From positions 2,294,001 to 2,358,000 of the forward strand of contig CP119311.1 of assembly GCA_029202545.1 (NCBI GenBank): a stretch of 64,000 nucleotides of DNA, read 5' to 3'. Under the pieces are notes generated by a model, which saw only the letters and a program-made list of their open reading frames with translations, had not been told where the DNA came from and did not search any database. The translations under genes were made by a program, and so were the position numbers. Positions 1 through 8,454 of the stretch are shown here, in pieces (within the stretch, counting starts at the first letter, position 1; the number at the start of each line of letters is the position of its first letter). This DNA comes from Candidatus Pseudobacter hemicellulosilyticus. Its GTDB lineage: Bacteria; Bacteroidota; Bacteroidia; Chitinophagales; Chitinophagaceae.

Positions 1-920
1 AGGCTGACCACAAACAGCGGGTAAAAAAGCAGGTGGGTCATGGAATACAGGCCCAGCAGGAATTTGTGTTTGGGCTTATAGAATTTGCCGGTAGTGAAAT
101 GGCGGTTCTTCTGCCGGATCCAGGCGCCGAATGTTTTCTTGGGTTCCGAGAGGGTGAAGGCTTCCGGATCAATCATGATGGCCGTATTGGTGGCAGTAGC
201 CACCCGGTTGATAAAGAGGTCGTCATCCCCGCTCTGGACGTGGTTGATGGACGAGAACCCTTTATTGCGGAAAAATAATCCCTTCTTATAGGAGAGGTTG
301 CGGCCTACGCCCATATAGGGCATACCGGCCAGGGCGAAAGAGAGGTATTGAAGGGCTGTGTTGAAAGTTTCAAAGCGGATCAGCTTATTGAGCAGTCCGG
401 GCTTTTTGTTATAGGCGCCATAACCAAGAACGATCTCAGTCTGGTCATAATAGGCGTCCTGCATTTTCTGCATCCAGAACTCCGAAGCGGGCACGCAGTC
501 TGCGTCTGTGAGCAGGATGATCTCATGTTTGGCTTCTTTGATACCAATGGAGAGTGGGTATTTTTTGCCGGGGATGCCTTTGGCTTCCTGGGTGAGGTTA
601 ACGATCTGCAGGCTTTTGAAAGTTTTGCGGAACTCTTCCAGCAGGTAACGCGTTTCATCCTGGCTGTTATGGTTGACCACAATCAGTTCATGGGAGCTGG
701 GATAGGTCTGCACCAGCACACCGGGCAGGTTACGGGCCAGGTTGCCGGCTTCATCACGGGCACAGACGATCACGCTGACGGGATGCTGCTGTGATTTTTC
801 CTTTTGGGAAGGGGTATAAAAAGCCAATTTTTGAAAAAGCGTCCACAGATACAATAGCTGTATCAGGGCCACCAGGCAAAACACACAAAACAATATCGTC
901 CAGATAGTCAATACCGGCAT
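1..920 (-). CDS. Family 2 glycosyltransferase, membrane-anchored (3' end off window)
   Basis: Reading the minus strand from the ATG at 920 gives an uninterrupted frame of 306 codons that leaves the left edge. Residues 4-26 form a membrane segment. A GT-A fold begins at about residue 48 (VSVIVCARDEAGN), with the nucleotide-sugar/metal motif TDADC at 138-142, an acidic acceptor-site motif SGDDD at 230-234, and a basic RQKNRH stretch near 269-274 in the place of the QxxRW motif. Family knowledge: such proteins transfer a sugar from a nucleotide donor at the inner membrane, for envelope polysaccharide or glycolipid. The last visible residues look like the start of a C-terminal membrane segment. 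The acceptor and sugar cannot be told. It is divergent from tgt. Confidence 0.88.
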   Translation of the reverse strand, partial: MPVLTIWTILFCVFCLVALIQLLYLWTLFQKLAFYTPSQKEKSQQHPVSVIVCARDEAGNLARNLPGVLVQTYPSSHELIVVNHNSQDETRYLLEEFRKTFKSLQIVNLTQEAKGIPGKKYPLSIGIKEAKHEIILLTDADCVPASEFWMQKMQDAYYDQTEIVLGYGAYNKKPGLLNKLIRFETFNTALQYLSFALAGMPYMGVGRNLSYKKGLFFRNKGFSSINHVQSGDDDLFINRVATATNTAIMIDPEAFTLSEPKKTFGAWIRQKNRHFTTGKFYKPKHKFLLGLYSMTHLLFYPLFVVS

Positions 921-959
921 AGCTGCATTTTAGGGTCAAAGGCCAACACAAATAAGGTA

Positions 960-991
960 CGAAATTACGCGGGAAGAGGTGATAACGCCAA
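960..991 (-). promoter_or_regulatory. Possible Bacteroidota promoter for the glycosyltransferase
   Basis: On the minus strand TTGG (988-991) lies 20 nt before TAATTTCG (960-967), one mismatch from the -7 consensus TAnnTTTG. It sits about 40 nt upstream of the ATG at 920. The fit is imperfect, so this is a weak call. Confidence 0.35.
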
Positions 992-1057
992 GGAATGATT
1001 TCACAGGTGTTGAAAAGTTTCAGTTTCACGTATCTTGCAGCCCGATTCTAATTCATT

Positions 1058-2197
1058 ATGGCATCCTTACAGTTCGAGTTAGCCGTTACAGATACCCGGT
1101 CCAAGGCCAGGGCAGGAAGGATCACTACTGACCATGGTGAGATCCTGACACCCATTTTTATGCCTGTAGGCACGGCCGGCAGTGTGAAAGCCGTATCCCA
1201 GCAGCAGTTGAAGGAGGACGTGCAGGCGCAGATCATCCTGGGCAATACCTATCACCTGTACCTGCGGCCGGGGCTGGAAGTCCTGGAGGGCGCTGGCGGT
1301 CTGCACAAATTCAATGGCTGGGACCGGCCCATCCTGACGGATAGCGGCGGGTACCAGGTCTTTTCGCTGGCTGCCAGTCGCAAGATCACGGAAGAAGGCG
1401 TAGTGTTCCAGTCGCACATAGACGGATCCAGGCATTTGTTCACACCGGAGAACGTGATGGATATCCAGCGCACTATTGGCGGGGATATCATTATGGCCTT
1501 TGACGAGTGTCCGCCCTATCCCAGTGAATACAAATATGCGAAAGACTCCATGCACCTTACGCATCGCTGGCTGGACCGCTGTTTTGAGCGTTTTAACAGT
1601 ACACCTGACAAATACGGGTATACGCAAAATCTCTTTCCCATTGTGCAGGGCAGCACCTATGCTGATCTGCGCAAAGCTTCCTGCGAGTACATTGCTTCCA
1701 AAAATGCGGTGGGCAATGCTATCGGTGGCCTCAGTGTGGGAGAGCCGGATGATATGATGTATGAGTTCTGCGGACTCTGCTGCGATACACTGCCGGCGGA
1801 CAAGCCCCGTTACCTTATGGGCGTGGGGACACCCTGGAACCTGCTGGAGTGCATTGCGCTGGGCGTGGATATGTTTGATTGTGTAATGCCTACGCGGAAT
1901 GGCCGTAATGCCATGCTGTTCACCAGTCATGGTGTGATCAATATCGACAATAAAAAATGGGAGAAAGATTATTCGCCGCTGGATGATGGTATTGGCCCTG
2001 GCGTAAGTACTTTTTACAGCAAGGCTTATCTGCGGCACCTGATGAAATCAAAAGAGATCCTGGGCCTGACCGTAGCCAGCGTGCATAACCTGGCTTTCTA
2101 TCTCTGGCTGATGGGCGAGGCCCGGAAACATATCCTTGCCGGCGATTTTGCCAGCTGGAAAGAAGAAATGGTGGTCCGGCTGCGGCAGCGGCTGTAG
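1058..2197 (+). CDS. tgt: Queuine/preQ1 tRNA-ribosyltransferase
   Basis: Tgt exchanges the guanine at position 34 of GUN-anticodon tRNAs for preQ1 in queuosine synthesis, in the cytoplasm. The 379-residue length is usual for the bacterial enzyme. Family blocks are plain: LTDSGGYQVFSL near residue 90, the GGLSVGE phosphate/base pocket near 228, and MFDCVMPTRNGR around 272-283, which holds the catalytic aspartate. Oddity: the usual C-terminal CxCxxC zinc ligands are absent. The corresponding stretch before the SKAYLRHL block contains no cysteine at all, although the later VHNL histidine is kept. This may be a lineage trait. The ATG at 1058 is the only sensible start. Confidence 0.96.
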   Translation: MASLQFELAVTDTRSKARAGRITTDHGEILTPIFMPVGTAGSVKAVSQQQLKEDVQAQIILGNTYHLYLRPGLEVLEGAGGLHKFNGWDRPILTDSGGYQVFSLAASRKITEEGVVFQSHIDGSRHLFTPENVMDIQRTIGGDIIMAFDECPPYPSEYKYAKDSMHLTHRWLDRCFERFNSTPDKYGYTQNLFPIVQGSTYADLRKASCEYIASKNAVGNAIGGLSVGEPDDMMYEFCGLCCDTLPADKPRYLMGVGTPWNLLECIALGVDMFDCVMPTRNGRNAMLFTSHGVINIDNKKWEKDYSPLDDGIGPGVSTFYSKAYLRHLMKSKEILGLTVASVHNLAFYLWLMGEARKHILAGDFASWKEEMVVRLRQRL

Positions 2198-2374
2198 TTT
2201 GCTTTGGGCGTTGCCGGTTTGTTGTTGCCTGTCTGGCAGCAGAAACGAGGGTGATAATGTTGCAATGGGGCGGCAGGCTGCCCTGATCGTTAATAACCTG
2301 ATAAGTTTGCCGGCAGAAAAGGGGCTTCCCGCTTTTTGGGTTACATTTGCCGGCATCAGAATGGTAAAAGACCA

Positions 2375-3478
2375 ATGCTCAAGATACTCGACTGGTACAT
2401 ATTAAAGAAATTCCTGTCCACCACGTTCTTCATGGTGCTGATCTTTTCCGTGATCTCAGTGGTGATTGATACCAGTGAGAAGACGGACGATTTTGTGAAA
2501 TCGGGCCTGAGTACCTGGCAGATCATCACCAAGTATTACGTGGGTTTTGTGCCGTTCATTATCTCCATGATCTTCCCGCTGATGGTCTTTATTGCGGTGA
2601 TCTTCTTTACCTCCAAGATGGCGGGCCGTTCCGAGATTGTGGCTATGCTGGCCGGCGGTATCAAATACACGCGGTTATTGCGTCCTTTCATGCTGGGCGC
2701 ATTGCTGCTGGGCGGTTTCTTCTGGTATGCCACGCAGTTCCTGCTGCCCAAGGCGGCGGTATTGCGGGGGAATTTTCAGGCCACCTACATCGACAGCAAA
2801 AGCTCCTACGAGCAGGGCGAGTTTTACAAGAAATCCAACACCTATTATATCCGGGTAGACACCAATACGTTTGCGGGGCTTCGCCAGTATGATACAGTGG
2901 CCAAGTTAGCCAAAGGCGGGTTCTGGCTGGACCGGATCAAGGGTACCGAAGTGGTGTATAACCTGCGGGCCGATTATGTGAAATGGGATACGGCCAAAAA
3001 AGGCTGGAAGCTGGAGAATGCGGTGGAGCGGAAGATAGACGGATTGAAGGAAACAGTGAAGCTGATCCCTTCAATGGATATCAAACTGAATGTAAGGCCC
3101 AACGAGATCAGGCCTGATAAATATTTAAAAGATAAGATGACCACTCCGCAGCTGATGGCTTTTATCCGACAGGAAGAAGCCAGGGGTACGGAGGGGTTGA
3201 ACGATTTCAAAGTGGAGCGTTACCGCAGGGATGCCACCCCGGCATCAGTGCTGATCCTTACCCTTATCGGCGTATCGGTAGCTTCCCGGAAGACAAGAGG
3301 CGGCAGCGGTCTTAACCTTGCCGTTGGCATCATCACCGCCGCCATTTTTGTGGTGATGGACAAGTTCTCTCTGACCTTTTCCACCAAGGGAGATTTCCCG
3401 CCCTTACTGGCTGCCTGGACACCCAACATTATCTTCACATTTGTGGCGATCTGGTTGTACAGGCTATCGCCCAAATAG
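2375..3478 (+). CDS. LptF/LptG-family permease
   Basis: This is an inner-membrane permease of the YjgP/YjgQ family, which with LptB drives lipopolysaccharide from the inner membrane to the periplasmic bridge. The 367-residue protein starts with a short cytoplasmic MLKILDWYILKKF motif typical of the family. Three membrane segments follow in the first 130 residues, then a periplasmic beta-jelly-roll region (about 140-260) and three C-terminal membrane segments. I start at the ATG at 2375 rather than an in-frame ATG at 2336, because the family N-terminus begins there and a good -7 element (TACATTTG, 2342-2349) lies 26 nt upstream. No matching -33 element was found. LptF and LptG cannot be separated by eye. 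Confidence 0.92.
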   Translation: MLKILDWYILKKFLSTTFFMVLIFSVISVVIDTSEKTDDFVKSGLSTWQIITKYYVGFVPFIISMIFPLMVFIAVIFFTSKMAGRSEIVAMLAGGIKYTRLLRPFMLGALLLGGFFWYATQFLLPKAAVLRGNFQATYIDSKSSYEQGEFYKKSNTYYIRVDTNTFAGLRQYDTVAKLAKGGFWLDRIKGTEVVYNLRADYVKWDTAKKGWKLENAVERKIDGLKETVKLIPSMDIKLNVRPNEIRPDKYLKDKMTTPQLMAFIRQEEARGTEGLNDFKVERYRRDATPASVLILTLIGVSVASRKTRGGSGLNLAVGIITAAIFVVMDKFSLTFSTKGDFPPLLAAWTPNIIFTFVAIWLYRLSPK

Positions 3479-3563
3479 TGTTCTACTGCGTTCCGGTTAC
3501 ATGGCAGCGGTGCTATTAAAACGATATTAATATTATCGGTAATACGGCCGGAAAAGATTTTAT

Positions 3564-3598
3564 TTTGTTGTATGGCGAGGTCGTTTGTACTAACTTTA
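3564..3598 (+). promoter_or_regulatory. Promoter of the citrate synthase gene
   Basis: TTTG (3564-3567) or TTG (3568-3570) precedes TAACTTTA (3591-3598) by 20-23 nt, one mismatch from the Bacteroidota TAnnTTTG box. The ATG at 3660 lies about 60 nt downstream. Confidence 0.5.
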
Positions 3599-3659
3599 GC
3601 GATCCGTTTTCCATTACTTTATTGTTTTATTCGCTCATTTCTACTAATACTATTCTATC

Positions 3660-4985
3660 ATGGGAATTATTAAGGAAAGGTTTAAGGCAAAGGCTGACGA
3701 GGCTGGGAAAGAGATAAAGGAGCTGTTGAAGGAGCATGGGAGTAAGAAGATAGGGGAAGTGCTTTTATCGCAGGTTTACCAGGGGATGCGCGGCATTACG
3801 GGCATTGTAAGTGAGACTTCCTTACTGGATGCTAAGGAAGGGATCCGTTTCCGTGGTCATTCCATTTCCGAGTTACAGGAGAAATTGCCTAAAGCCAAAG
3901 GCGGCAGTGAGCCGATGCCCGAAGGTTTATTTTACCTGATGCTGATCGGTGATTTACCTACCGAAGAAGATGCTGCACATGTAGGTTCTATCTGGCAGCG
4001 TCGATCGCATGTACCTACCCATGTATTTGAAGCTATCGATGCGCTGCCTGAATATGCGCACCCCATGACCATGTTTGTAACGGGTATCATGGCGCTGCAG
4101 ACGGAAAGCAATTTCGCCCAGCGATATGCGCAGGGTATGGCCAAGAAGGATTACTGGGAAGCTGCTTACGATGATGCTATTGACCTGATCGGTCGCCTGC
4201 CGCGGATTGCCGCCTATATCTATCGCAGGAAGTACCGGGATAACAAACATATTCAGCCCAACGGTCTGCTGGACTGGTCCGGCAACTTTGCTCATATGCT
4301 GGGGTATGATGATGAGAGCTTCAAGGAACTGCTGCGTCTTTATATGACCATCCATGCCGATCATGAAGGTGGTAACGTATCGGCGCATACCACACACCTG
4401 GTAGGATCTGCCTTGAGCGATCCTTACCTGAGCTTTGCAGCCGGTATGAACGGCCTGGCTGGTCCGCTGCACGGCCTGGCCAACCAGGAAGTGATCAAGT
4501 GGATCTATGAGATGCGGGAAGAGCTGAACACCGAGGTGCCTACCAAAGACCAGATCGTTGAGTATGTGCGCAAGACCCTGAATGAGGGTAAGGTGGTGCC
4601 GGGTTATGGTCATGCGGTGCTGCGTATTACCGATCCGCGCTTTACGGCGCAGATGGGTTTTGGCAAGAAGCATATGCCGGATGATCCCCTGGTGCAGACG
4701 GTCTGGAATATCTATGATGCTGTTCCGCCGATCCTCCAGTCGCTCGGTAAGATCAAGAATCCCTGGCCCAATGTGGACGCCCATAGTGGAGCGCTGCTGG
4801 TGCATTACGGCATGGTGGAATACGAATTCTACACCGTATTGTTCGGTGTCAGCCGGGCACTGGGCGTAATGGCCAGCCTGGTATGGGACCGCGCCCTCAA
4901 TTTCCCGCTCGAAAGACCGAAGTCCATCACCACCGACCTGGTGAAACAATGGCTGAAAGGGGAAGGGGATATCTGGGGAGAATAA
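3660..4985 (+). CDS. gltA: Citrate synthase, eukaryote-like type I
   Basis: It condenses oxaloacetate and acetyl-CoA to citrate, entry to the TCA cycle. The 441-residue protein has the long N-terminal helix region of the mitochondrial-type enzyme rather than the NADH-regulated hexameric form of enterobacteria. The catalytic triad is visible: the His in SAHTTHLVGSALSDPY (about 243-246), the His in GYGHAVL (about 318) and the Asp in NVDAHSGALLVHYG (about 373). It stands alone, with its own promoter and terminator. Confidence 0.97.
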   Translation: MGIIKERFKAKADEAGKEIKELLKEHGSKKIGEVLLSQVYQGMRGITGIVSETSLLDAKEGIRFRGHSISELQEKLPKAKGGSEPMPEGLFYLMLIGDLPTEEDAAHVGSIWQRRSHVPTHVFEAIDALPEYAHPMTMFVTGIMALQTESNFAQRYAQGMAKKDYWEAAYDDAIDLIGRLPRIAAYIYRRKYRDNKHIQPNGLLDWSGNFAHMLGYDDESFKELLRLYMTIHADHEGGNVSAHTTHLVGSALSDPYLSFAAGMNGLAGPLHGLANQEVIKWIYEMREELNTEVPTKDQIVEYVRKTLNEGKVVPGYGHAVLRITDPRFTAQMGFGKKHMPDDPLVQTVWNIYDAVPPILQSLGKIKNPWPNVDAHSGALLVHYGMVEYEFYTVLFGVSRALGVMASLVWDRALNFPLERPKSITTDLVKQWLKGEGDIWGE

Positions 4986-5010
4986 ATAGTGAACAGGTGT
5001 TAAGTTATAC

Positions 5011-5040
5011 GCCCTGGTCTAAGGACCGGGGCTTTTTTTG
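5011..5040 (+). terminator. Intrinsic terminator after citrate synthase
   Basis: GCCCTGGTC and GACCGGGGC pair over 9 bp with one G-T wobble around the loop TAAG, followed by TTTTTTT. It starts 25 nt after the gltA stop codon. Confidence 0.88.
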
Positions 5041-5448
5041 TTTTGGGGAGAAGGGCGGGTGGGTGTGGGAGGTGGTGGCGGGATTGTGCGGCAGCGGAGA
5101 GGCTTATGTTTGATAGGAGAAGGGGGGCTGTCTTCTATGTATTGTCTGGCGGTTATTGACCTGTAATCAAATCGGCCCGTAATTATCTACGCAGTTTTGT
5201 CTAAGGTCTGCAAGACTGCTTTGTGCCAGCTGAAGATTGAAATGGCAGGACAGCTGCCTTCCGGTATGCCATACCAACTTTCTCCGTGCAGGATGAGCTG
5301 CCGGAATGGAGGTGGTGAGGGCGCCGACAGACAGGAAAAGTAAGATGGGGTGGGATTGCTTGTGGGTGGTTTACCGGCCGATGCGTATACTACAAAGGAA
5401 TACGTTTCCCTGGCTTTTGCTATCCAATTGTTAAAAGGGAGGGTTCTA
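5041..5448 (+). other. Noncoding gap with no recognised feature
   Basis: About 400 bases between the gltA terminator and the yceI promoter. The open frames here show no family resemblance and no promoter. I see no RNA gene or strong hairpin. Confidence 0.6.
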
Positions 5449-5480
5449 TTTGTTTGTTCAATGTTTAAACATTAACTTTG
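5449..5480 (+). promoter_or_regulatory. Promoter of the YceI gene
   Basis: TTTG (5449-5452), 20 nt, then TAACTTTG (5473-5480): an exact match to the Bacteroidota sigma-ABfr pattern, 17 nt before the ATG at 5498. Confidence 0.78.
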
Positions 5481-5497
5481 GATTCTAAACTTATTTT

Positions 5498-6025
5498 ATG
5501 GCAACATGGAAAATTGATACTTCACATTCAGAAGTGACCTTTAAAGTAAAACACCTGGTCATCTCCAGTGTAACCGGCAAATTCAAATCATTTGAAGGAA
5601 CTGTTGACGCCGACAATGAAGATTTTACTGACGGCAGGATCCAGTTCAGCGCAGCTATTGACAGCGTTGAGACCGGCAACGAACAGCGCGACGGCCACCT
5701 GAAATCTGCTGATTTCTTTGACGCGGCCAGTCATCCCAACCTCACCTTTGTTTCCAAAGAAGTGCTCAGCGAAGGTGGCGGCGATTATACCGTTAAAGGC
5801 GATCTCACCATCAAAGGCGTTACAAAGCCTGTTGAGCTGGACGTTGAGTTCGGTGGCATCCAGAAAGACTTCTACGGCAATACCGTAGCCGGCTTCGAGA
5901 TCACCGGAAAGATCAACCGTCAGGATTTCGGTCTCACCTGGAGTGCCGTTACCGAGACCGGTGGCATTGTGGTGAGCGACGAAGTTAAACTCTTCATCAA
6001 CGTAGAAGCGATCAAACAGGCGTAA
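5498..6025 (+). CDS. YceI-family lipid-binding protein
   Basis: The 175-residue protein begins WKIDTSHSEVTFKVKHL and carries FKSFEGTV, a D.FFDA..HP block and DLTIKGVTKPVEL, all hallmarks of the YceI lipocalin-like barrel, which binds polyisoprenoid or similar amphiphiles. There is no signal peptide, so unlike E. coli YceI it should be cytoplasmic. It is monocistronic behind a consensus promoter. The family is often stress-induced, but nothing in the sequence shows the stimulus. Confidence 0.93.
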   Translation: MATWKIDTSHSEVTFKVKHLVISSVTGKFKSFEGTVDADNEDFTDGRIQFSAAIDSVETGNEQRDGHLKSADFFDAASHPNLTFVSKEVLSEGGGDYTVKGDLTIKGVTKPVELDVEFGGIQKDFYGNTVAGFEITGKINRQDFGLTWSAVTETGGIVVSDEVKLFINVEAIKQA

Positions 6026-6404
6026 GAGGGCAGGATTGACAGAGGGATAACAAATAGGGCTTTGACCTGGCATTGGCTGAGTCTGGCTAAACGATATGGA
6101 AGGATAGTATTTGTTACTGCCGGGTATGATTTTCAGGGCAGGTGTGGGCAGGTATTAAAAGTGGGGCTCGGCCAGGTTGCAGTACGGCCTGGTAAAATAG
6201 GGATTTGGCTGGTAAGGAATGTGACATGGAGATGTGTTGGTTAAACTGGTCAGTTCAGTTCGTCTGATAGCTATTGATGGTCGTGGCAGTACCAGGATAT
6301 TTACGGCCAATTGTACAGGAAAGCCTTCATACGGAAAGCAGAAAGAGGTAAGTGCGTAGCAGCCCAAAATATTGAGTTGATGAGATAGATTTGAAGGGTT
6401 AGGT
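6026..6404 (+). other. Noncoding gap after yceI
   Basis: About 380 bases with only short unconvincing frames. The region ends in a strong terminator (6405-6437) that is distant from any gene stop, so it may be the 3' UTR of yceI or hold an unannotated transcript. No promoter box was found inside it. Confidence 0.5.
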
Positions 6405-6437
6405 AATTGCCGGGATTTTTGCCCGGCAATTTTATTT
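6405..6437 (+). terminator. Intrinsic terminator upstream of tRNA-Ala
   Basis: ATTGCCGGG (6406-6414) and CCCGGCAAT (6422-6430) form a perfect 9-bp stem with a 7-nt loop, followed by TTTATTTT. It may end the yceI transcript. Confidence 0.8.
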
Positions 6438-6440
6438 TTA

Positions 6441-6472
6441 TTTGGTGCAAATGAATGAGCGCTCTATATTTG
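6441..6472 (+). promoter_or_regulatory. Promoter of tRNA-Ala
   Basis: TTTG (6441-6444), 20 nt, TATATTTG (6465-6472): an exact match to TTTG-N20-TAnnTTTG, about 60 nt before the tRNA. Confidence 0.8.
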
Positions 6473-6534
6473 CACTCCAATTTTACCGGCGCAACTAAAG
6501 GCGTCCGCCGCCAAAAGCACCGGCAAAATGAAAT

Positions 6535-6609
<75 letters not shown>

Positions 6610-6645
6610 AAGAAAAGGTTTACTTAGGTGGACCTTTTTCTTTTG
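6610..6645 (+). terminator. Terminator after tRNA-Ala
   Basis: AAGAAAAGGT and ACCTTTTTCTT form an A/T-rich stem with one bulge around a 12-nt loop, ending in TTTT. Confidence 0.65.
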
Positions 6646-6713
6646 TAACCTACGCCAGTCCTACCGTGTTATTATAATCTCTCAACTGTGTTCGCCACGT
6701 TGTCCCTTTTTTT

Positions 6714-6751
6714 AAAGACCCGGATTTGGGATCAAGTTGAAAAGTTGTGGG
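6714..6751 (+). repeat. Left terminal inverted repeat of the IS
   Basis: This imperfect 38-bp segment mirrors 8137-8174 on the other strand. The best conserved block is GGATCAAGT, and an A-rich and TGGG stretch follows it in both copies. Confidence 0.65.
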
Positions 6752-6782
6752 ATTAGTGATAAAGAGCTTTTTTTGCAGCCAG

Positions 6783-7151
6783 ATGAATAAAAGCCAAGGA
6801 CAGGATATAGTAAAAGAGTTAATGGGTTATTTATTACCCGCAGGAACATTAGACTATTTTGAATTAACTCACATCGTAAAAGATAAAGAAGGTCTGGTAT
6901 TATTTTTAGAAGAGAAGAACCTTCCCCCCGCCGAATACCAGGACCAATCCCTTCATTCCAAAGGCTTTTTACCCGAAGTTCGAGTTCAAGACTTCCCTAT
7001 TCGCGATCAGAAAGTACAATTAAGCATCCGGCGCCGCCGCTGGGAACATCCGGGCACTGGCGAGATCATCTCCCGCAACTGGGACCTGGTCATGCAGGGC
7101 GCACGAATCACCAAAGAGTTCGGGCTTTTTTTAAAAGATGCACTTGGATAA
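6783..7151 (+). CDS. Transposase N-terminal (DNA-binding) subunit of the IS
   Basis: A 122-residue protein, starting at the ATG at 6783 (an upstream GTG at 6747 is possible but lies in the inverted repeat). The basic segment IRRRRWEHPGTGE and the overall length match the short first ORF seen in ISAon1-like elements, thought to recognise the DNA ends. It overlaps the catalytic ORF by 14 nt in another frame. A run of T7A4 just before the overlap could allow frameshifting, but the ATG of the next ORF inside the overlap makes simple translational coupling as likely. Confidence 0.75.
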   Translation: MNKSQGQDIVKELMGYLLPAGTLDYFELTHIVKDKEGLVLFLEEKNLPPAEYQDQSLHSKGFLPEVRVQDFPIRDQKVQLSIRRRRWEHPGTGEIISRNWDLVMQGARITKEFGLFLKDALG

Positions 7152-8127
7152 TCATCCGATCAGTTGCCATCAACTGGGGCGGATGTATCAAATGAATGGT
7201 AAACTTCTGCAGCAGCAGTATAAGCATCACATCAGCGGCTACAAAGACTGGGATCAAAAGGAGCATGCTTCAGAGTGGATGCTTTTTGAAGAGAACATGG
7301 GTACTCATCTGAGTATCGATGAAACAGCCCTATCCAATGACGAACTATACACTATTGTCACCAACAAAGCAGCTAAAGGCCGCAAGGGCGCGCTGGTAGC
7401 AATGGTCAGAGGAACGCTGGCTGACCGGGTGGAAGAAGTCTTATCCCGCCTGAGTTTGAAGCTCAGGAAGCGGGTTCAGGAAGTAACCCTGGATATGGCC
7501 GCTAATATGAACCTGATCGTCAAACGGTGCTTCCCTTTTGCACACCGTGTTATTGATCGCTTCCACATACAACAACTGGCCGGAGAAGCAGTGCAAGAGA
7601 TACGAATAAAGTATCGCTGGCAGGCTATCGACGAAGAGAATGAGCAGATTGCTCTGTCAAGAAAAGCCAAACAGACTTACGTGCAACAGTTATTATCCAA
7701 TGGCGATTCCCCCAAACAATTACTTGCCCGCAGCCGCTACCTGCTGTTCAAGCAAAAGATCAGGTGGACTCCTTCACAAAAACAAAGGGCAGCACTGCTG
7801 TTCGAGTTGTATCCACGAGTGAAGCAGGCTTATGATCTATCCATAAAGCTGGCTGATATCTTCCGTCAATGCAAATGCAAGGAAGAGGCCTTTAAGAGAC
7901 TGGCGCTCTGGCATAATGAAGTGGAAACGGCAGGAATAGAATCGTTCAGAACGGTATCAAGATCTATTGAGACTCACTACCTGGCAATACTGAACTTCTT
8001 CAATAACAGAAGTACCAATGCTTCGGCAGAATCCTTTAATGCGAAAATAAAGGCCTTCAGGGCATCAGCCAGAGGGGTTAGGGACATCAAATTCTTCTTG
8101 TTCAGACTGTCTAAACTCTATGCGTAG
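7138..8127 (+). CDS. ISL3-type DDE transposase, catalytic ORF
   Basis: A 329-residue RNase H-fold transposase. Candidate catalytic residues are Asp61 in SIDET, Asp119 in VTLDMAAN (with Asp140 in RVIDRFH as an alternative) and a Glu near residue 298 in NASAESFNAKIKAFR. The pattern LDMAANMN....FPFA..V.DRFH and the C-terminal NA..ESFN..IK motif are typical of the ISL3 group. The frame is intact, so the element may still be active. Its ATG is embedded in the end of the preceding ORF. Confidence 0.88.
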   Translation: MHLDNHPISCHQLGRMYQMNGKLLQQQYKHHISGYKDWDQKEHASEWMLFEENMGTHLSIDETALSNDELYTIVTNKAAKGRKGALVAMVRGTLADRVEEVLSRLSLKLRKRVQEVTLDMAANMNLIVKRCFPFAHRVIDRFHIQQLAGEAVQEIRIKYRWQAIDEENEQIALSRKAKQTYVQQLLSNGDSPKQLLARSRYLLFKQKIRWTPSQKQRAALLFELYPRVKQAYDLSIKLADIFRQCKCKEEAFKRLALWHNEVETAGIESFRTVSRSIETHYLAILNFFNNRSTNASAESFNAKIKAFRASARGVRDIKFFLFRLSKLYA

Positions 8128-8136
8128 GAAAAGAAG

Positions 8137-8174
8137 CCCCCAGAAATTTTACTTGATCCCGGATTTGTGCCTTT
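8137..8174 (-). repeat. Right terminal inverted repeat of the IS
   Basis: Partner of 6714-6751. ACTTGATCCCGGATTTGTGC begins at 8151. It starts 9 nt after the transposase stop. Confidence 0.65.
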
Positions 8175-8454
8175 TTTGAAAAGCGATAAATCTGGAACCC
8201 TACATACCTATTACTTGAAAAATATAAGCCAATAGAAAGATCTTACAAATAAATGGGATCAGTTTTGTTAATACAAACAGATAATTATTTTTCATGCAGG
8301 GCTAAGTATAATTCGTTTAATTTGTAATTAAATGTTAAAATTCATGTAATGGCCTCCAAATAGATGGGACATTTTCCTTGGTTGTCCGTTCTATATACTA
8401 AATGTGAGCTGTCCTCAGTTCACACTTTGGCAAATAAAACCAAATAACATTGTT

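Larger units (their letters stand above)
6688..8200 (+). mobile_element. ISL3/ISAon1-like insertion sequence
   Basis: A two-ORF transposase unit is flanked by imperfect inverted repeats. AAAGACCCGGATTTGGG at 6714 corresponds, inverted, to the segment ending at 8174. Over 24 positions (6714-6737 against 8174-8151) 18 match, including the run GGATCAAGT. Similarity reappears at the outermost ends (GTGTTC at 6688, GAACCC ending at 8200), which I take as the element borders, about 1.5 kb apart. No target-site duplication is visible, so the exact ends are uncertain. It lies about 80 bp after tRNA-Ala. Confidence 0.72.

Noticed and set aside
1079..2038. 319-codon minus-strand frame across tgt
   Set aside because: It is the antisense shadow of a well-conserved gene and has no family features.
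3954..4949. 331-codon minus-strand frame across citrate synthase
   Set aside because: Antisense shadow of a gene with clear catalytic motifs.
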